This document shows positions 48,658-57,399 of a DNA stretch of 64,000 nt, piece by piece (position 1 is the first letter of the stretch; every line of letters begins with the position of its first letter). This DNA comes from Coriobacteriaceae bacterium (GTDB taxonomy: Bacteria > Actinomycetota > Coriobacteriia > Coriobacteriales > Coriobacteriaceae), in contig CABJEP010000005.1 of assembly GCA_902364645.1 (NCBI GenBank), forward strand, positions 1 to 64,000. The letters are read 5' to 3'. Below the pieces are notes generated by a model, which did no database searches, was not told where the DNA came from, and was given only the letters and a program-made list of their open reading frames with translations. A program made the translations under genes and the position numbers.

Positions 48658-50381
48658 TGAGGTTTATGAAGCCGTATCGCAGGCTTGTCGCGGTGACGTT
48701 GTTGGTGCTGCTAATCGACAACGTCGGTACGCTGTTGGTTCCCACGATGCTGGCGAACATGGTCAACACCGGCATCACCACGGGCGATGTCGACTACATC
48801 CTGCGCAACGGCCTCCACATGCTTATCGCGACCGGCATGGCCAGCGGCGGCGCGGTGCTGGGCTGCTATCTTTCGGCGCGCCTGGCCGCCAACGTGGCCT
48901 CCGATATCCGCAACGCCGTCTACGACAAGTCGCTTGAGCTGTCTGCCAGCGACTTTGAGCGCTTTGGCACGGGCTCGATGATCACGCGTTCGCTCAACGA
49001 CATCAACGTGATCCAGCAGGCGATTCTGCAGACGATTCAACTGGTGCTGCCGGTGCCGTTTTTGGCCGTGGCGGGCATCATCTTCGCCTGGTTTATCGAT
49101 CCCGCCATGGGCACGCTGCTGGGCGTCGTGGTTGCGATCGTGCTGGTGGCGGCGGTCTTTACGGTCGCTAACGCCGCGCCGATTTTTATGCGCCTGCAGA
49201 GCTTTATCGACCGCATGAACGTGGTGCTGCGCGAGAACATCGTGGGCGTTCGCGTCATCCGCGCCTTTAATAAAGAGCGCCACGAGGAGCAGCGCCTGGA
49301 CGAGGTGTTTAGCGAGTACGCGGACAACGCCATTAAGGTCAACCACCTTTTTGTGGGGCTCGACAGCTCCAGCTTCTTTTTGATGAACATTGCCGAGGTG
49401 GCGGTGCTGTGGGTGGGCGGCAACCGCGTGGGCGCCCACGCCATGCAGATCGCGAGCATCTCGGCGGTGCTGGAGTACGCGCTTCTGATCCTGTTCTTTG
49501 TGATGATGGCGCAGATGGTGGTGCTGACGCTTCCGCGTGCCGCCGCATGTCTGAACCGCGCACAGCAGGTGCTGGAGATTAAGCCGAGCATCGTCGATGG
49601 CCAGCGTACGCTCGATGCGGCCGCGTCCGACTCAAAGGACGGGGCCGATACGGTCGCCGTGTTCGATCACATGTCGTTTCGCTTTGACGATGCCGACGAG
49701 GACACCCTGTGCGACCTGAGCTTTGCCTGTCGTCGCGGGCAGACCACCGCGATCGTGGGCTCGACGGGCTCGGGCAAGTCGACGGTGGCAAAGCTTCTAC
49801 TGCGCTTCCACGATGCCACCAAGGGCATCATTCGCCTGGACGGCGTCGATCTGCGCGAGCTTTCGCAAGGTGAGATTCGCGGGCGCATTGCCTATGTGCC
49901 GCAGAAGGCGTGGCTGTTCTCGGGTACCGTGGCAAGCAATCTGCGCTTTGGCAACGAGGACGCGACCGAGGCGGACATGCTTCATGCGCTGCAGGTTGCC
50001 CAGAGCACCTTTGTGCTCGATCAGCCGCAGGGGCTCGATACCCCGGTGGTGCAGGGCGGTACGAACTTTTCGGGCGGCCAGCGCCAACGTCTGGCCATCG
50101 CCCGTGCGCTCATGAAGCATGCCGATCTATATATCTTCGACGATAGTTTTTCGGCCCTGGACTTTAAGACCGATGCAGCCCTGCGCCATGCGCTGCAGGA
50201 CGAGACGCGCGACGCCGCGGTGCTCATCATCGCGCAGCGCATCTCGACGATTCTGCACGCCGACCAGATTGTCGTGCTCAAGGATGGCGAGGTCGTGGGC
50301 CTGGGCACGCATGGCGAGCTTATGGAAACCTGCGAGGTGTACCGCGCCATCGCGGAATCGCAGATGAAGGGAGGTGAGTAG
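48645..50381 (+). CDS. ABC exporter half-transporter, degenerate-site subunit
   Basis: A 578-residue type IV ABC exporter with six membrane helices (about 1-320) fused to an ATPase domain. Walker A GSTGSGKS is at 372-379 and the signature is FSGGQRQRLAIARAL. Walker B is YIFDDSFSALD: the catalytic Glu is replaced by Asp, a feature of one subunit of heterodimeric exporters such as TmrAB or BmrCD. The start is the GTG at 48645, preceded by GAGGGGGAG; the ATG at 48657 is possible. It pairs with the gene that starts 2 bp after its stop. Substrate unknown; multidrug or lipid/peptide export is likely. Confidence 0.9.
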   Translation: MRLLMRFMKPYRRLVAVTLLVLLIDNVGTLLVPTMLANMVNTGITTGDVDYILRNGLHMLIATGMASGGAVLGCYLSARLAANVASDIRNAVYDKSLELSASDFERFGTGSMITRSLNDINVIQQAILQTIQLVLPVPFLAVAGIIFAWFIDPAMGTLLGVVVAIVLVAAVFTVANAAPIFMRLQSFIDRMNVVLRENIVGVRVIRAFNKERHEEQRLDEVFSEYADNAIKVNHLFVGLDSSSFFLMNIAEVAVLWVGGNRVGAHAMQIASISAVLEYALLILFFVMMAQMVVLTLPRAAACLNRAQQVLEIKPSIVDGQRTLDAAASDSKDGADTVAVFDHMSFRFDDADEDTLCDLSFACRRGQTTAIVGSTGSGKSTVAKLLLRFHDATKGIIRLDGVDLRELSQGEIRGRIAYVPQKAWLFSGTVASNLRFGNEDATEADMLHALQVAQSTFVLDQPQGLDTPVVQGGTNFSGGQRQRLAIARALMKHADLYIFDDSFSALDFKTDAALRHALQDETRDAAVLIIAQRISTILHADQIVVLKDGEVVGLGTHGELMETCEVYRAIAESQMKGGE

Positions 50382-50382
50382 C

Positions 50383-52398
50383 ATGACCGAGGAGCTCAAG
50401 AAGCAGGGCGGCCTTGTCGATGCCGCCGCTGCGGACGCTGCCGATAAAACGGTCGACCAGGCTGCCGCGTCGACCGAGCTGGATGACGCCGCCAAGGCGG
50501 CGGCCGGGCGCGAGGCTCGTCGTCAAGCGCTTTACGAGGAAAACGAACGAGCCGAGGATGAGCGTGCCCGCGCCGAGGCAGAGCGCATGCGCGACGTGGA
50601 TGACGAAGACGAAGACGAGACGCCCCGTGATACCTGGGCGACGGTGCGCCGCCTGTGGAGCGAGGCTGCCGGCGACCATTGGCGCTTCTATATCGTGTTT
50701 GCGAGCATTGTGTTCTATGTCATCTTTAACACCGCCGCGCCGGCATATAGCGCCCGCGTGATCGATGAGCTGTGGGGCCACATTCAGGTGGCGTTTGCCA
50801 ACGGAACCACCTTCAACATCACCTGGGAGAACTGCGGCAAGACCATCTTCGTCTACTTTATGATCTGGACTGCCGCCGCCTCGTTCTATGCGCTCCAGAG
50901 CTTTTTGATGTCGAGCGTGGCCGAACGCCTCAACCTGCGTCTACGCAACCGCATCGCACAAAAGCTCAACCGTCTGCCGCTTGCCTTCTTTGATGCGCAT
51001 CGTCCCGGTGAGGTCGTCAGCCGTGCGACCAACGACTTGGACAAGATGTCCGAGAGCATGCAGCGCGGATTGCTGCAGCTGCTTGTGTCGATCGGCACCG
51101 TGGTGGGCGCCGTGGGCGTGATGTTCGTGTTTAGCGTGCCGCTTACGCTAGTCTTTTTGTTCTTTACGGCGTTGTCGCTGCTGGTGACCAAGGTGGTTTC
51201 GCGCCGTACGCATGATGTGACGGGCGAGCGTCAGGAGTGGGTGTCCAAAATCACGAGCGCGGTCGAGGAAGGCTATTCGGGCCGTTTGGTGATTCGCGCA
51301 TTCAACCGCGAGCACCAGAGCTCTGCCGAGGTGCACGAGGCCTCGGGCGAGCTGGCGCGCGTGAGCACCAAGGCCGACTTTATGATTAACGCCGTCGGAC
51401 CCGCGGTTCGCTTTATCGGTCGCCTGGCGCAGATTGTGATTGCGCTCGTGGGCTGCAGCATGCTGGTCGCCGGTCACATGACCGTCGGCGTGTTCCAGGC
51501 GTTCTTCCAGTTTATCTACGAGGCGTCCGAACCCATGACGCAGCTGTCGTTCACTTTTAACTCGCTGCAGAGCGCGCTGGCGAGTGCGGAGCGCGTGTTC
51601 GACCTGCTTGATGAGCCCGAGATGGAGGCCGATCCGCTGCCGGACGAGGCCGCCAAGCTGCCGGGTCGCATTGAGGGCCGCGTCGCTTTTGAGCACGTGC
51701 GCTTTGGCTATGCGCCCGACAAGCCGCTCATGCGCGACGTGTCGTTTACCGCCGAGCCGGGCCAGAAGATTGCCGTGGTGGGAACCACGGGCGCAGGCAA
51801 GACGACGCTCATCAACCTGCTCATGCGCTTCTACGAGATTGACGGCGGGCGTATTACGCTCGACGGCGTGGATACGAGCCGCATGGATCGCGGCGAGTTG
51901 CGACAGCAGTTTGGCATGGTGCTACAGGACGCCTGGCTGTTCGACGGCACGATTGCCGAGAACATCGCCTACGGCTGCCCCGAGGCAACGCGCGAGGAGA
52001 TTGTTGCGGCCGCTCGCGCCGCCCAGGTCGACTTCTTTGTGCGCACCATGCCTCAGGGCTACGACACGCGCGTAGCCAACGATGCCGAAAGCATCAGCCA
52101 GGGCCAGCGTCAGCTGCTGACCATCGCACGCGTGCTGCTCAACAACCCGGCGATTCTCATCCTGGACGAGGCGACCTCAAGTGTGGACACGCGCACCGAG
52201 CTTGCTATCGGCCGCGCCATGGACGCGCTCATGCGCGGGCGCACGAGCTTTGTGATCGCGCATCGCCTGTCGACGATCGTGGACGCCGACCTGATCTTGG
52301 TCATGGACCACGGCAACATTATCGAGCAAGGCACGCATAAGGAACTGCTGGCTGCCGAGGGTGCTTACGCCGACCTCTATCTGAGTCAGTTCGCATAA
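50383..52398 (+). CDS. ABC exporter half-transporter, catalytic subunit
   Basis: A 671-residue ABC exporter half. A charged, Ala/Glu/Arg-rich N-terminal extension (about 1-85) leads into six membrane helices, then the ATPase with Walker A GTTGAGKT at 467-474. The signature is ISQGQRQLLTIARVL, and a canonical Walker B (LILDEATSSVD) with catalytic Glu is present, as is the switch His (IAHRLSTI). Together with the preceding degenerate half it makes a complete heterodimer with one active ATP site. ATG 50383 follows GGGAGGTGA; a GTG at 50374 is the alternative. MarR-controlled operon. Confidence 0.9.
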   Translation: MTEELKKQGGLVDAAAADAADKTVDQAAASTELDDAAKAAAGREARRQALYEENERAEDERARAEAERMRDVDDEDEDETPRDTWATVRRLWSEAAGDHWRFYIVFASIVFYVIFNTAAPAYSARVIDELWGHIQVAFANGTTFNITWENCGKTIFVYFMIWTAAASFYALQSFLMSSVAERLNLRLRNRIAQKLNRLPLAFFDAHRPGEVVSRATNDLDKMSESMQRGLLQLLVSIGTVVGAVGVMFVFSVPLTLVFLFFTALSLLVTKVVSRRTHDVTGERQEWVSKITSAVEEGYSGRLVIRAFNREHQSSAEVHEASGELARVSTKADFMINAVGPAVRFIGRLAQIVIALVGCSMLVAGHMTVGVFQAFFQFIYEASEPMTQLSFTFNSLQSALASAERVFDLLDEPEMEADPLPDEAAKLPGRIEGRVAFEHVRFGYAPDKPLMRDVSFTAEPGQKIAVVGTTGAGKTTLINLLMRFYEIDGGRITLDGVDTSRMDRGELRQQFGMVLQDAWLFDGTIAENIAYGCPEATREEIVAAARAAQVDFFVRTMPQGYDTRVANDAESISQGQRQLLTIARVLLNNPAILILDEATSSVDTRTELAIGRAMDALMRGRTSFVIAHRLSTIVDADLILVMDHGNIIEQGTHKELLAAEGAYADLYLSQFA

Positions 52399-52428
52399 TG
52401 TGACAAAGGGACAGTCCCGCATGTCACA
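52399..52428. repeat. GGGACAG-type palindromic repeat, copy 6
   Basis: TGTGAC (52399-52404) pairs with GTCACA (52423-52428), with inner GGGAC/GTCCC around an AGTCCC turn. It lies directly at the end of the exporter gene and shares the GGGACAG core with the other copies. Confidence 0.6.
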
Positions 52429-52437
52429 TCAAAAGGA

Positions 52438-52474
52438 ATGGCGCGCCGGGGATTGATTCCCTGGCGCGCCTTTT
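52438..52474. terminator. Bidirectional terminator between exporter and cysE
   Basis: GGCGCGCC (52440-52447) and GGCGCGCC (52463-52470) are self-complementary arms, with GGGA/TCCC pairing inside, followed by TTTTG on the plus strand. It ends the exporter operon and lies beyond the cysE stop on the other strand. Confidence 0.75.
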
Positions 52475-52511
52475 GCGTCGGTGCCGATATTGTTTTGTGC
52501 CGCTTGCGTTC

Positions 52512-53216
52512 CTAACGTTCGTCCATGAGCTTGGCGACGAGGGCCTTGAGCTCGGCCACCTCTCGCTCGAGTTCTTTGACGCGGCGGGCATTCTCGGTGA
52601 TGCCCTGGCGGTTGAGGGCACTCTGCTCGGCGGCGTCATCGGGCATGTACTCGCGATGCTGCTTGGCGTCGAAACTCTCCTCGAACACACGGCAGCCGTT
52701 GCGCTTGATGATGCGTCCTGGCACGCCCACGACGGTGCAGTTGTCGGGCACGTCCTTGACGACAACCGAGTTGCCGCCGATTTTGACGTTGTTGCCGATG
52801 CGGATGTTGCCGAGCACCTTGGCGCCTGTGCCCACGGTGACGTTGTTGCCCAGGGTGGGGTGGCGTTTGCCGGTCTCGTTGCCGGTACCGCCGAGCGTGA
52901 CGCCCTGGTAGAGCACGCAGTTGTCGCCCACGATGGTGGTCTCGCCGATGACGACGCCCATGGCATGGTCGATAAAGAAGTGCTTGCCGATCTGTGCGGC
53001 GGGATGAATCTCGACGCCGGTGATGTGGCGGGGGATTTGCGAGAGCACGCGGGCGAGCGAGCGATGACCGTGCTCCCAGAGCCAGTGCTCGGGCACGTGG
53101 TTCCACTTGGCGTGCAGGCCAGGATAGGAAAGGAAGATGACTAGACCGTTTTGCGCGGCGGGATCCTGCGCTTGGACGGTCTTGATGTCCTCGCGAATGG
53201 TATTGATAAAGCTCAC
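52512..53216 (-). CDS. cysE: Serine O-acetyltransferase
   Basis: Makes O-acetylserine from serine and acetyl-CoA, the first step of cysteine synthesis. The 234-residue protein has the left-handed beta-helix of hexapeptide repeats, with the catalytic [13 protein letters not shown] block, [22 protein letters not shown] and the C-terminal [10 protein letters not shown] coiled-coil-like tail with [18 protein letters not shown] ends it. The GTG at 53216 is chosen as start because GGGAGGG sits upstream and [14 protein letters not shown] is the family-typical opening; the longer ATG at 53303 lies in the promoter region (AGTATA on the plus strand, 53258-53263, is the -10). No cysK is nearby. Confidence 0.92.
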   Translation of the reverse strand: MSFINTIREDIKTVQAQDPAAQNGLVIFLSYPGLHAKWNHVPEHWLWEHGHRSLARVLSQIPRHITGVEIHPAAQIGKHFFIDHAMGVVIGETTIVGDNCVLYQGVTLGGTGNETGKRHPTLGNNVTVGTGAKVLGNIRIGNNVKIGGNSVVVKDVPDNCTVVGVPGRIIKRNGCRVFEESFDAKQHREYMPDDAAEQSALNRQGITENARRVKELEREVAELKALVAKLMDER

Positions 53217-53439
53217 CGGCCGCCCTCCCTTAGCGCCATGGCAATGCGATTCAATAAAGTATAGCGATTCGCTAGGGATTAGGAAGAACAATCTTGGCGG
53301 CATTGCGCAACAGGTGTCAGTTATGCAAACTTGCTGGTAATGGGGTCATGCTTTTGTGGGGTTGCGCACGAGGGGGCGCCGCAACCGTATACTGGTCAAC
53401 TTGGACGTATCCGCGCCCACAACTGAGAGGTTTTACTTC

Positions 53440-54087
53440 ATGGGTTTCATCAATTTTATCGCCGAGCTGCTCAAAGACCCGCGCACCGCGATTGCCAGCT
53501 GGATCGCCGCCGGCCCGCTTATGGCCTACGGCTGCGTGTTCCTGATCATCTTCATCGAGACGGGCGTGGTATTCTTCCCGTTCCTTCCCGGCGATTCGCT
53601 GCTGTTCGCCTCGGGTTTCTTTGCCCATAACGGCGGCTTTAACATCGTGGCTCTGTTGGCCGTCGCATGGTCTGCTGCCATCTTGGGCGATCAGTGCAAC
53701 TTTATGATTGGCCATTTCTTTGGCAAAAAGATTATCGCTTCGGGCAAGGTGAAGGCCATGACGCCCGAGCGCATCAAAAAGTCCGAGGACTTCTTGGACA
53801 AGTGGGGTCACCTGGCCATCTTCCTGGGTCGCTTCTTCCCGTTTATCCGCACCTTTGTGCCCTTTATCGCCGGCATGGGCGGCATGCACTGGCGCAACTT
53901 CGTTATCTTTAACGTGCTGGGCGGCATTACCTGGTCGACGGTCTTTACGCTGCTGGGCTACTTCTTTGGCGGCATTCCCTTTGTGCAGGAGCACTTTGAG
54001 CTGCTGATTATCGGCATCGTCGCCGTGTCGATCATTCCGACCGTGGTCGGCTTGGTTAAGGCTAAACTGGGCAAAAAGAACGCATAG
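53440..54087 (+). CDS. DedA-family membrane protein
   Basis: A 215-residue integral membrane protein of the DedA/VTT superfamily, implicated in undecaprenyl-phosphate or phospholipid flipping and membrane homeostasis. The hallmark FFPFLPGDSLLFASGFFAH is near residues 46-64, with the conserved G-R-F-x-P block GRFFPFIRTFVPFIAGMGG further on, both containing the essential charged and proline residues. Four to five helices are visible. The start at 53440 is preceded by GAGAGG. It has its own terminator and stands alone between cysE and ilvE. Confidence 0.92.
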   Translation: MGFINFIAELLKDPRTAIASWIAAGPLMAYGCVFLIIFIETGVVFFPFLPGDSLLFASGFFAHNGGFNIVALLAVAWSAAILGDQCNFMIGHFFGKKIIASGKVKAMTPERIKKSEDFLDKWGHLAIFLGRFFPFIRTFVPFIAGMGGMHWRNFVIFNVLGGITWSTVFTLLGYFFGGIPFVQEHFELLIIGIVAVSIIPTVVGLVKAKLGKKNA

Positions 54088-54115
54088 CTCGAGGCAGCGC
54101 ACAAACTGTGTCGTT

Positions 54116-54151
54116 GAGGCCCGCCACTGCTTACGGTGGCGGGCCTCTTTA
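54116..54151 (+). terminator. Intrinsic terminator after the DedA gene
   Basis: GAGGCCCGCCAC (54116-54127) and GTGGCGGGCCTC (54136-54147) form a perfect 12-bp stem followed by TTT. Confidence 0.85.
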
Positions 54152-54230
54152 GCTTCGGTTGAATGAAAATACTTTACTTAGTTAAAGAAAAGCGTTTTAT
54201 CAGGCGTGTGCGGGGAGTACAATCTCGTGC

Positions 54231-54380
54231 ATGCGAATCGACGTGCCATGGGCTTTGGTGTTGTCCGCGTGTCCCGTCCGGCTCTACGCTCCGGGCGTGC
54301 GACGTTGCGACGCGGTCGGCCTCGGTCCTTGCGTGCGAGTTCGCGAGTATGCAACTGTGTATGTAAGGAGCGACACATGA
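54231..54380 (+). CDS. Possible leader ORF overlapping the ilvE start
   Basis: A 49-codon reading frame whose TGA overlaps the ilvE ATG (ATGA). TACAAT at 54218-54223 is a good -10, which would put the transcript start on or just before this ATG, so it would be leaderless. The peptide (MRIDVPWALVLSACPVRLYA at its start) has nine Val, four Leu and one Ile, 14 of 49. A role in attenuation or translational coupling of ilvE is possible but unproven; codon bias does not exclude chance. Confidence 0.35.
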   Translation: MRIDVPWALVLSACPVRLYAPGVRRCDAVGLGPCVRVREYATVYVRSDT

Positions 54381-55429
54381 CTGTCGAGAAGAAGGATATC
54401 GATTGGGGTAGCCTCGGCTTTGGCTACATGAAGACCGATTACAGCTACGAGGCCCATTGGAAGGATGGCGAGTGGGACGAGGGCGGCCTGACCACCGACC
54501 ACACCCTGCATGTCTCCGAGTGCGGCGGCATCTTCCATTACTGCCAGGAGGTCTTTGAGGGCCTGAAAGCCTACACCGCCGAGGACGGCAGCATCGTCTG
54601 CTTCCGTCCCGATATGAACGCCGAGCGTATGTACAACTCTGCCCAGCGCCTCGAGATGCCCCCGTTCCCCAAGGACAAGTTTGTTGAGGCCGTCAAGCAG
54701 GTCGTTTCTGCCAACGCCGCCTGGGTTCCGCCTTTTGGCTCCGGCGCGACCCTGTACGTGCGTCCGTTTATGATCGGCTCCGGTGACGTGATTGGCGTGG
54801 CTCCCGCTCCTGAGTACACGTTCCGCATTCTCGTGACTCCGGTCGGTCCGTACTTTAAGGGCGGCCTCAAGCCCGTCAAGCTGCGCGTTTCCGAGTACGA
54901 CCGCGCCGCACCGCACGGCACCGGCAACATCAAGGCTGGCCTGAACTACGCCATGTCCCTCAAGCCCACGATGGAGGCCCATCGCGAGGGCTATGCCGAG
55001 AACCTGTATCTCGACTCTGAGTCCCGCACCTATGTCGAGGAGACCGGCGGCGCGAACGTTCTGTTCGTGAAGGAGGACGGCACGCTCGTCGTTCCGCAGT
55101 CGCACACCGACTCCATCTTGCCCTCCATCACCCGTCGTTCGCTTGTTCAGGTTGCCGAGGACCTGGGCATGACCGTTGACCAGCGTCCCGTCGAGTGGGC
55201 TGAGGTCAAGTCCGGCACCTTTGTTGAGTGCGGCCTGTGCGGCACCGCTGCCGTCATTTCCCCGGTGGGCGAGATCGACAACAAGGTCTATGGTGCCGAT
55301 GAGACCGTGACCTTCCCGGCTGGCTACACCGAGATTGGCCCCGTGATGAAGAAGCTCCGCGAGACCCTGACCGGCATCCAATCTGGTGCTGTCGAGGATA
55401 AGCACGACTGGGTTCACACCGTCGCGTAA
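54377..55429 (+). CDS. ilvE: Branched-chain amino-acid aminotransferase
   Basis: Reversibly transfers the amino group between glutamate and the keto acids of Leu, Ile and Val. The 350-residue class IV (D-amino-acid aminotransferase fold) enzyme has ECGGIFHYCQEVFEGLKAYT, YVRPFMIGSG, the PLP lysine in TGNIKAGLNYAMSL, the EETGGANVLFVKEDGTLV block and ECGLCGTAAVISPVG, all as in IlvE. The start follows AAGGAGCGACAC. An upstream 49-codon ORF overlaps the start codon. Inner stem of the nested palindrome at 55490-55526 acts as terminator. Confidence 0.95.
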   Translation: MTVEKKDIDWGSLGFGYMKTDYSYEAHWKDGEWDEGGLTTDHTLHVSECGGIFHYCQEVFEGLKAYTAEDGSIVCFRPDMNAERMYNSAQRLEMPPFPKDKFVEAVKQVVSANAAWVPPFGSGATLYVRPFMIGSGDVIGVAPAPEYTFRILVTPVGPYFKGGLKPVKLRVSEYDRAAPHGTGNIKAGLNYAMSLKPTMEAHREGYAENLYLDSESRTYVEETGGANVLFVKEDGTLVVPQSHTDSILPSITRRSLVQVAEDLGMTVDQRPVEWAEVKSGTFVECGLCGTAAVISPVGEIDNKVYGADETVTFPAGYTEIGPVMKKLRETLTGIQSGAVEDKHDWVHTVA

Positions 55430-55458
55430 GCTGCCATAGCTGTTCGGCCCGAGGGCAA

Positions 55459-55557
55459 CCTTCCTTTCCGGCGCGTCCTCGGACATGCAAGAACCTCCGC
55501 AGCGCACTTCGTGCGGCGGAGGTTCTTTCGTCCTGCGGAGTGCGCCGGAAAGGAAGG
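55459..55557. repeat. Nested palindrome with terminator core after ilvE
   Basis: Outer arms CCTTCCTTTCCGGCGC (55459-55474) and its exact complement (55542-55557) enclose a second perfect 11-bp stem, AGAACCTCCGC (55490-55500) with GCGGAGGTTCT (55516-55526), and a third small CGCAC/GTGCG stem. A TCTTTCG tail after the inner stem makes that part a probable terminator for ilvE. Confidence 0.75.
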
Positions 55558-55828
55558 CCGCGCTTTTGTTTTGGTTCGCGCCATGTGGGGGTGGTGGCGA
55601 CGTGCATTTTTGCGAGTATTCTGCAATCGAAGGCCCCTGCATACCGACCTCGGGCAAAAAATCGGGATTTCTCGATGTTTTCTACGAATGATGGGCGGGG
55701 TTATGGGCTGACAGCGTTTGATTTGCAGGGGTATTTGCGCTCTTTGGCATTTATCGCGGTGCCCGAAGCCCTTGGTTATGTTGAATACTCCTAAAAATGC
55801 ACGGCGCTTAGAGGGGGAGCTTCGCGAA

Positions 55829-55872
55829 AAAGGAAACCGCCCCGTCGAAGTATGCATTCGACGGGGCGGTTT
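55829..55872 (-). terminator. Intrinsic terminator of lemA
   Basis: AAACCGCCCCGTCGAA (55834-55849) and its perfect 16-nt complement (55857-55872) form a long stem; on the minus strand it is followed by a T-rich run (complement of GAAAAAGG). Confidence 0.85.
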
Positions 55873-55908
55873 ATGCATTTGGCCGATTAAGGATGCGCTG
55901 CCAAACTA

Positions 55909-56460
55909 CTAGAACTTGACGGTCGGGGCCTGGCGGGCTGCTTCGGCGGCCTCGAAGCCCTGGCGCTCCTTAAACTGGAAGATGCCGGCAAAGATGACAG
56001 CCGGGAACGTCTGAATGGCGTTGTTGTAGCTGAGCACGCAGTCGTTGTAGCTCTGGCGTGCATAGCTAATCTTGTTCTCGGTATCCTCGAGCGACGCCTG
56101 CAGCTGCGTAAAGTTGGTGTTTGCCTTAAGGTCGGGATAGGCCTCGGCTACGGCGAAGAGCTGGCGCAGCGCACCGGTCAGCACGTTGTCGGCTTCCATC
56201 TTGGCCTCGGGCGTGGTGGCCTTGACGGCGGTGTTACGCGCGCTGATCACGGCGGAGAGCGTCTCCTGCTCGTGCTTGGCGTAGCCCTTGACGGTCTCGA
56301 CCAGGTTGGGGATCAGGTCGTTGCGGCGCTGCAGCTGCGTATCGATGTTCTGCCAGGCGTTATCGATGCGGTTACGCTTGGTGACCATGTTGTTGTAGAT
56401 GCCGGCGATGGCGCAGACAATCACAATGACAACAACGATGCCGATGATGACGGTAATCAT
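55909..56460 (-). CDS. lemA: LemA family protein
   Basis: A 183-residue membrane-anchored protein. Residues 3-22 are the signal-anchor helix (TVIIGIVVVIVIVCAIAGIY). The LemA hallmark follows: NRIDNAWQNIDTQLQRRNDL and LIPNLVETVKGYAKHEQETL, then long helices and YNNAIQTFPAVIFAGIFQFK near the end. LemA proteins are widespread with unclear roles in envelope stress and are often paired with a HtpX or TPM-domain protein, neither of which is adjacent here. The start ATG at 56460 follows GGAGACATC. It is divergent from a TetR regulator gene 199 bp away. Confidence 0.93.
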   Translation of the reverse strand: MITVIIGIVVVIVIVCAIAGIYNNMVTKRNRIDNAWQNIDTQLQRRNDLIPNLVETVKGYAKHEQETLSAVISARNTAVKATTPEAKMEADNVLTGALRQLFAVAEAYPDLKANTNFTQLQASLEDTENKISYARQSYNDCVLSYNNAIQTFPAVIFAGIFQFKERQGFEAAEAARQAPTVKF

Positions 56461-56659
56461 GATGTCTCCGTTTCGAATGGCCGCGGCGGCATGCGCCAGC
56501 TGCCGTTGGTATAACGCTACTAGTATACCCGCAACGTTTTGCCGTGCCGAACTTTCCGGTAAGCGTTATGTTTTCGGCGGGGTTGGCACCGGGGCAAAGC
56601 GCGCGAGGTACAGGTGTAAGATATGCGACAGATTTTCGAGTGTTGTCTTTGCCCTGAGG

Positions 56660-57256
56660 ATGGCGATACCAGTGGACCTTCGCATTAAGAAAACCTACCG
56701 CGCCCTGTTCGATGCCTTCACCGAGCTTCTCGAGGAGCATCGTTTTGAGGATCTGACGGTTGCCATGCTGTGCGACCGGGCCATGATTCGCCGCACGACG
56801 TTCTACAAGCACTTTCGCGACAAGAACGATTACTTTGCCTTTTATATCGATGAGCTTATGTCGGGTTTGCCGCAAAAGCGGGTTGGCGAGGGCGGCACGG
56901 TGTCGGCTGACGACGTGCGCGTGCTTCGCCACGAGGTGTTCACCGACGCCATGGACCTGATTCTGGCCCATGAGCAGCTCATGGACAACATTTTGGCGAG
57001 CAGCATGTCGGGCATACTGACCAGCATGATTTGCGACCGCATTGCCCGCTCTATCCGCGAGTGTGTGATGAGTGCGCTAGACGAGGACGCGCTTGCGCCC
57101 GTGTCGCTCGACACGACGGCTGAGTTTGTCGCCGGCGGCATTATTCGGCTTTTTACTATGTGGTGGGAATCTGGTCACGATCTGGAACGTCGCTCCGAGA
57201 TAGCCGACGTTGTCGATGCGCTGTTCGAGCGGACCATGACGCCGGTGCATCACTAA
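56660..57256 (+). CDS. TetR-family transcriptional regulator
   Basis: A 198-residue regulator. The HTH covers about residues 10-55: TYRALFDAFTELLEEHRFED, then MIRRTTFYKHFRDKNDYFAF, the classic T-T-F-Y-x-H-F-x-D-K block of TetR. The C-terminal ligand domain is of the DhaS-like TetR_C_33 style. The ATG at 56660 gives the typical short N-terminus MAIPVDLRIKKTYRALF with GAGG just ahead; longer in-frame starts run into the lemA upstream region. The target is unknown; the divergent lemA is one candidate. It ends 2 bp before the tRNA-Ser gene on the other strand. Confidence 0.88.
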   Translation: MAIPVDLRIKKTYRALFDAFTELLEEHRFEDLTVAMLCDRAMIRRTTFYKHFRDKNDYFAFYIDELMSGLPQKRVGEGGTVSADDVRVLRHEVFTDAMDLILAHEQLMDNILASSMSGILTSMICDRIARSIRECVMSALDEDALAPVSLDTTAEFVAGGIIRLFTMWWESGHDLERRSEIADVVDALFERTMTPVHH

Positions 57257-57258
57257 AG

Positions 57259-57348
57259 TGGCGGAGAGAGGGGGATTCGAACCCCCGGAACGCTCTCGCG
57301 CTCAACGGTTTTCAAGACCGCCGCATTCAACCGCTCTGCCATCTCTCC
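57259..57348 (-). tRNA. tRNA-Ser (anticodon UGA)
   Basis: On the minus strand a 90-nt class II tRNA: acceptor arm GGAGAGA pairs with TCTCTCC, discriminator G, and the CCA end is encoded. The anticodon loop is CTTGAAAA with anticodon TGA, a long variable arm (GCGCGAGAGCGT) follows and the T arm is GGGGGTTCGAATCCCCC. Reads UCA (and probably other UCN) codons. Confidence 0.95.
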
Positions 57349-57399
57349 GTGAGTCGTAATGATAGCATCGTTTTGAATTTGCAACAGGGAAGGCGAACG

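Larger units (their letters stand above)
55430..55908. other. Non-coding stretch between ilvE and lemA
   Basis: These 479 bp hold the nested palindrome at 55459-55557, a further inverted pair CCCCTGCA (about 55637) and TGCAGGGG (about 55722) about 85 bp apart, and the lemA terminator. Short open frames are present but have no ribosome site or recognisable product. Confidence 0.6.

Noticed and set aside
57160..57399. Upstream extension of the TadA-kinase frame
   Set aside because: It would read through the tRNA-Ser gene and has no ribosome site; the ATG at 57400 fits the TadA start.
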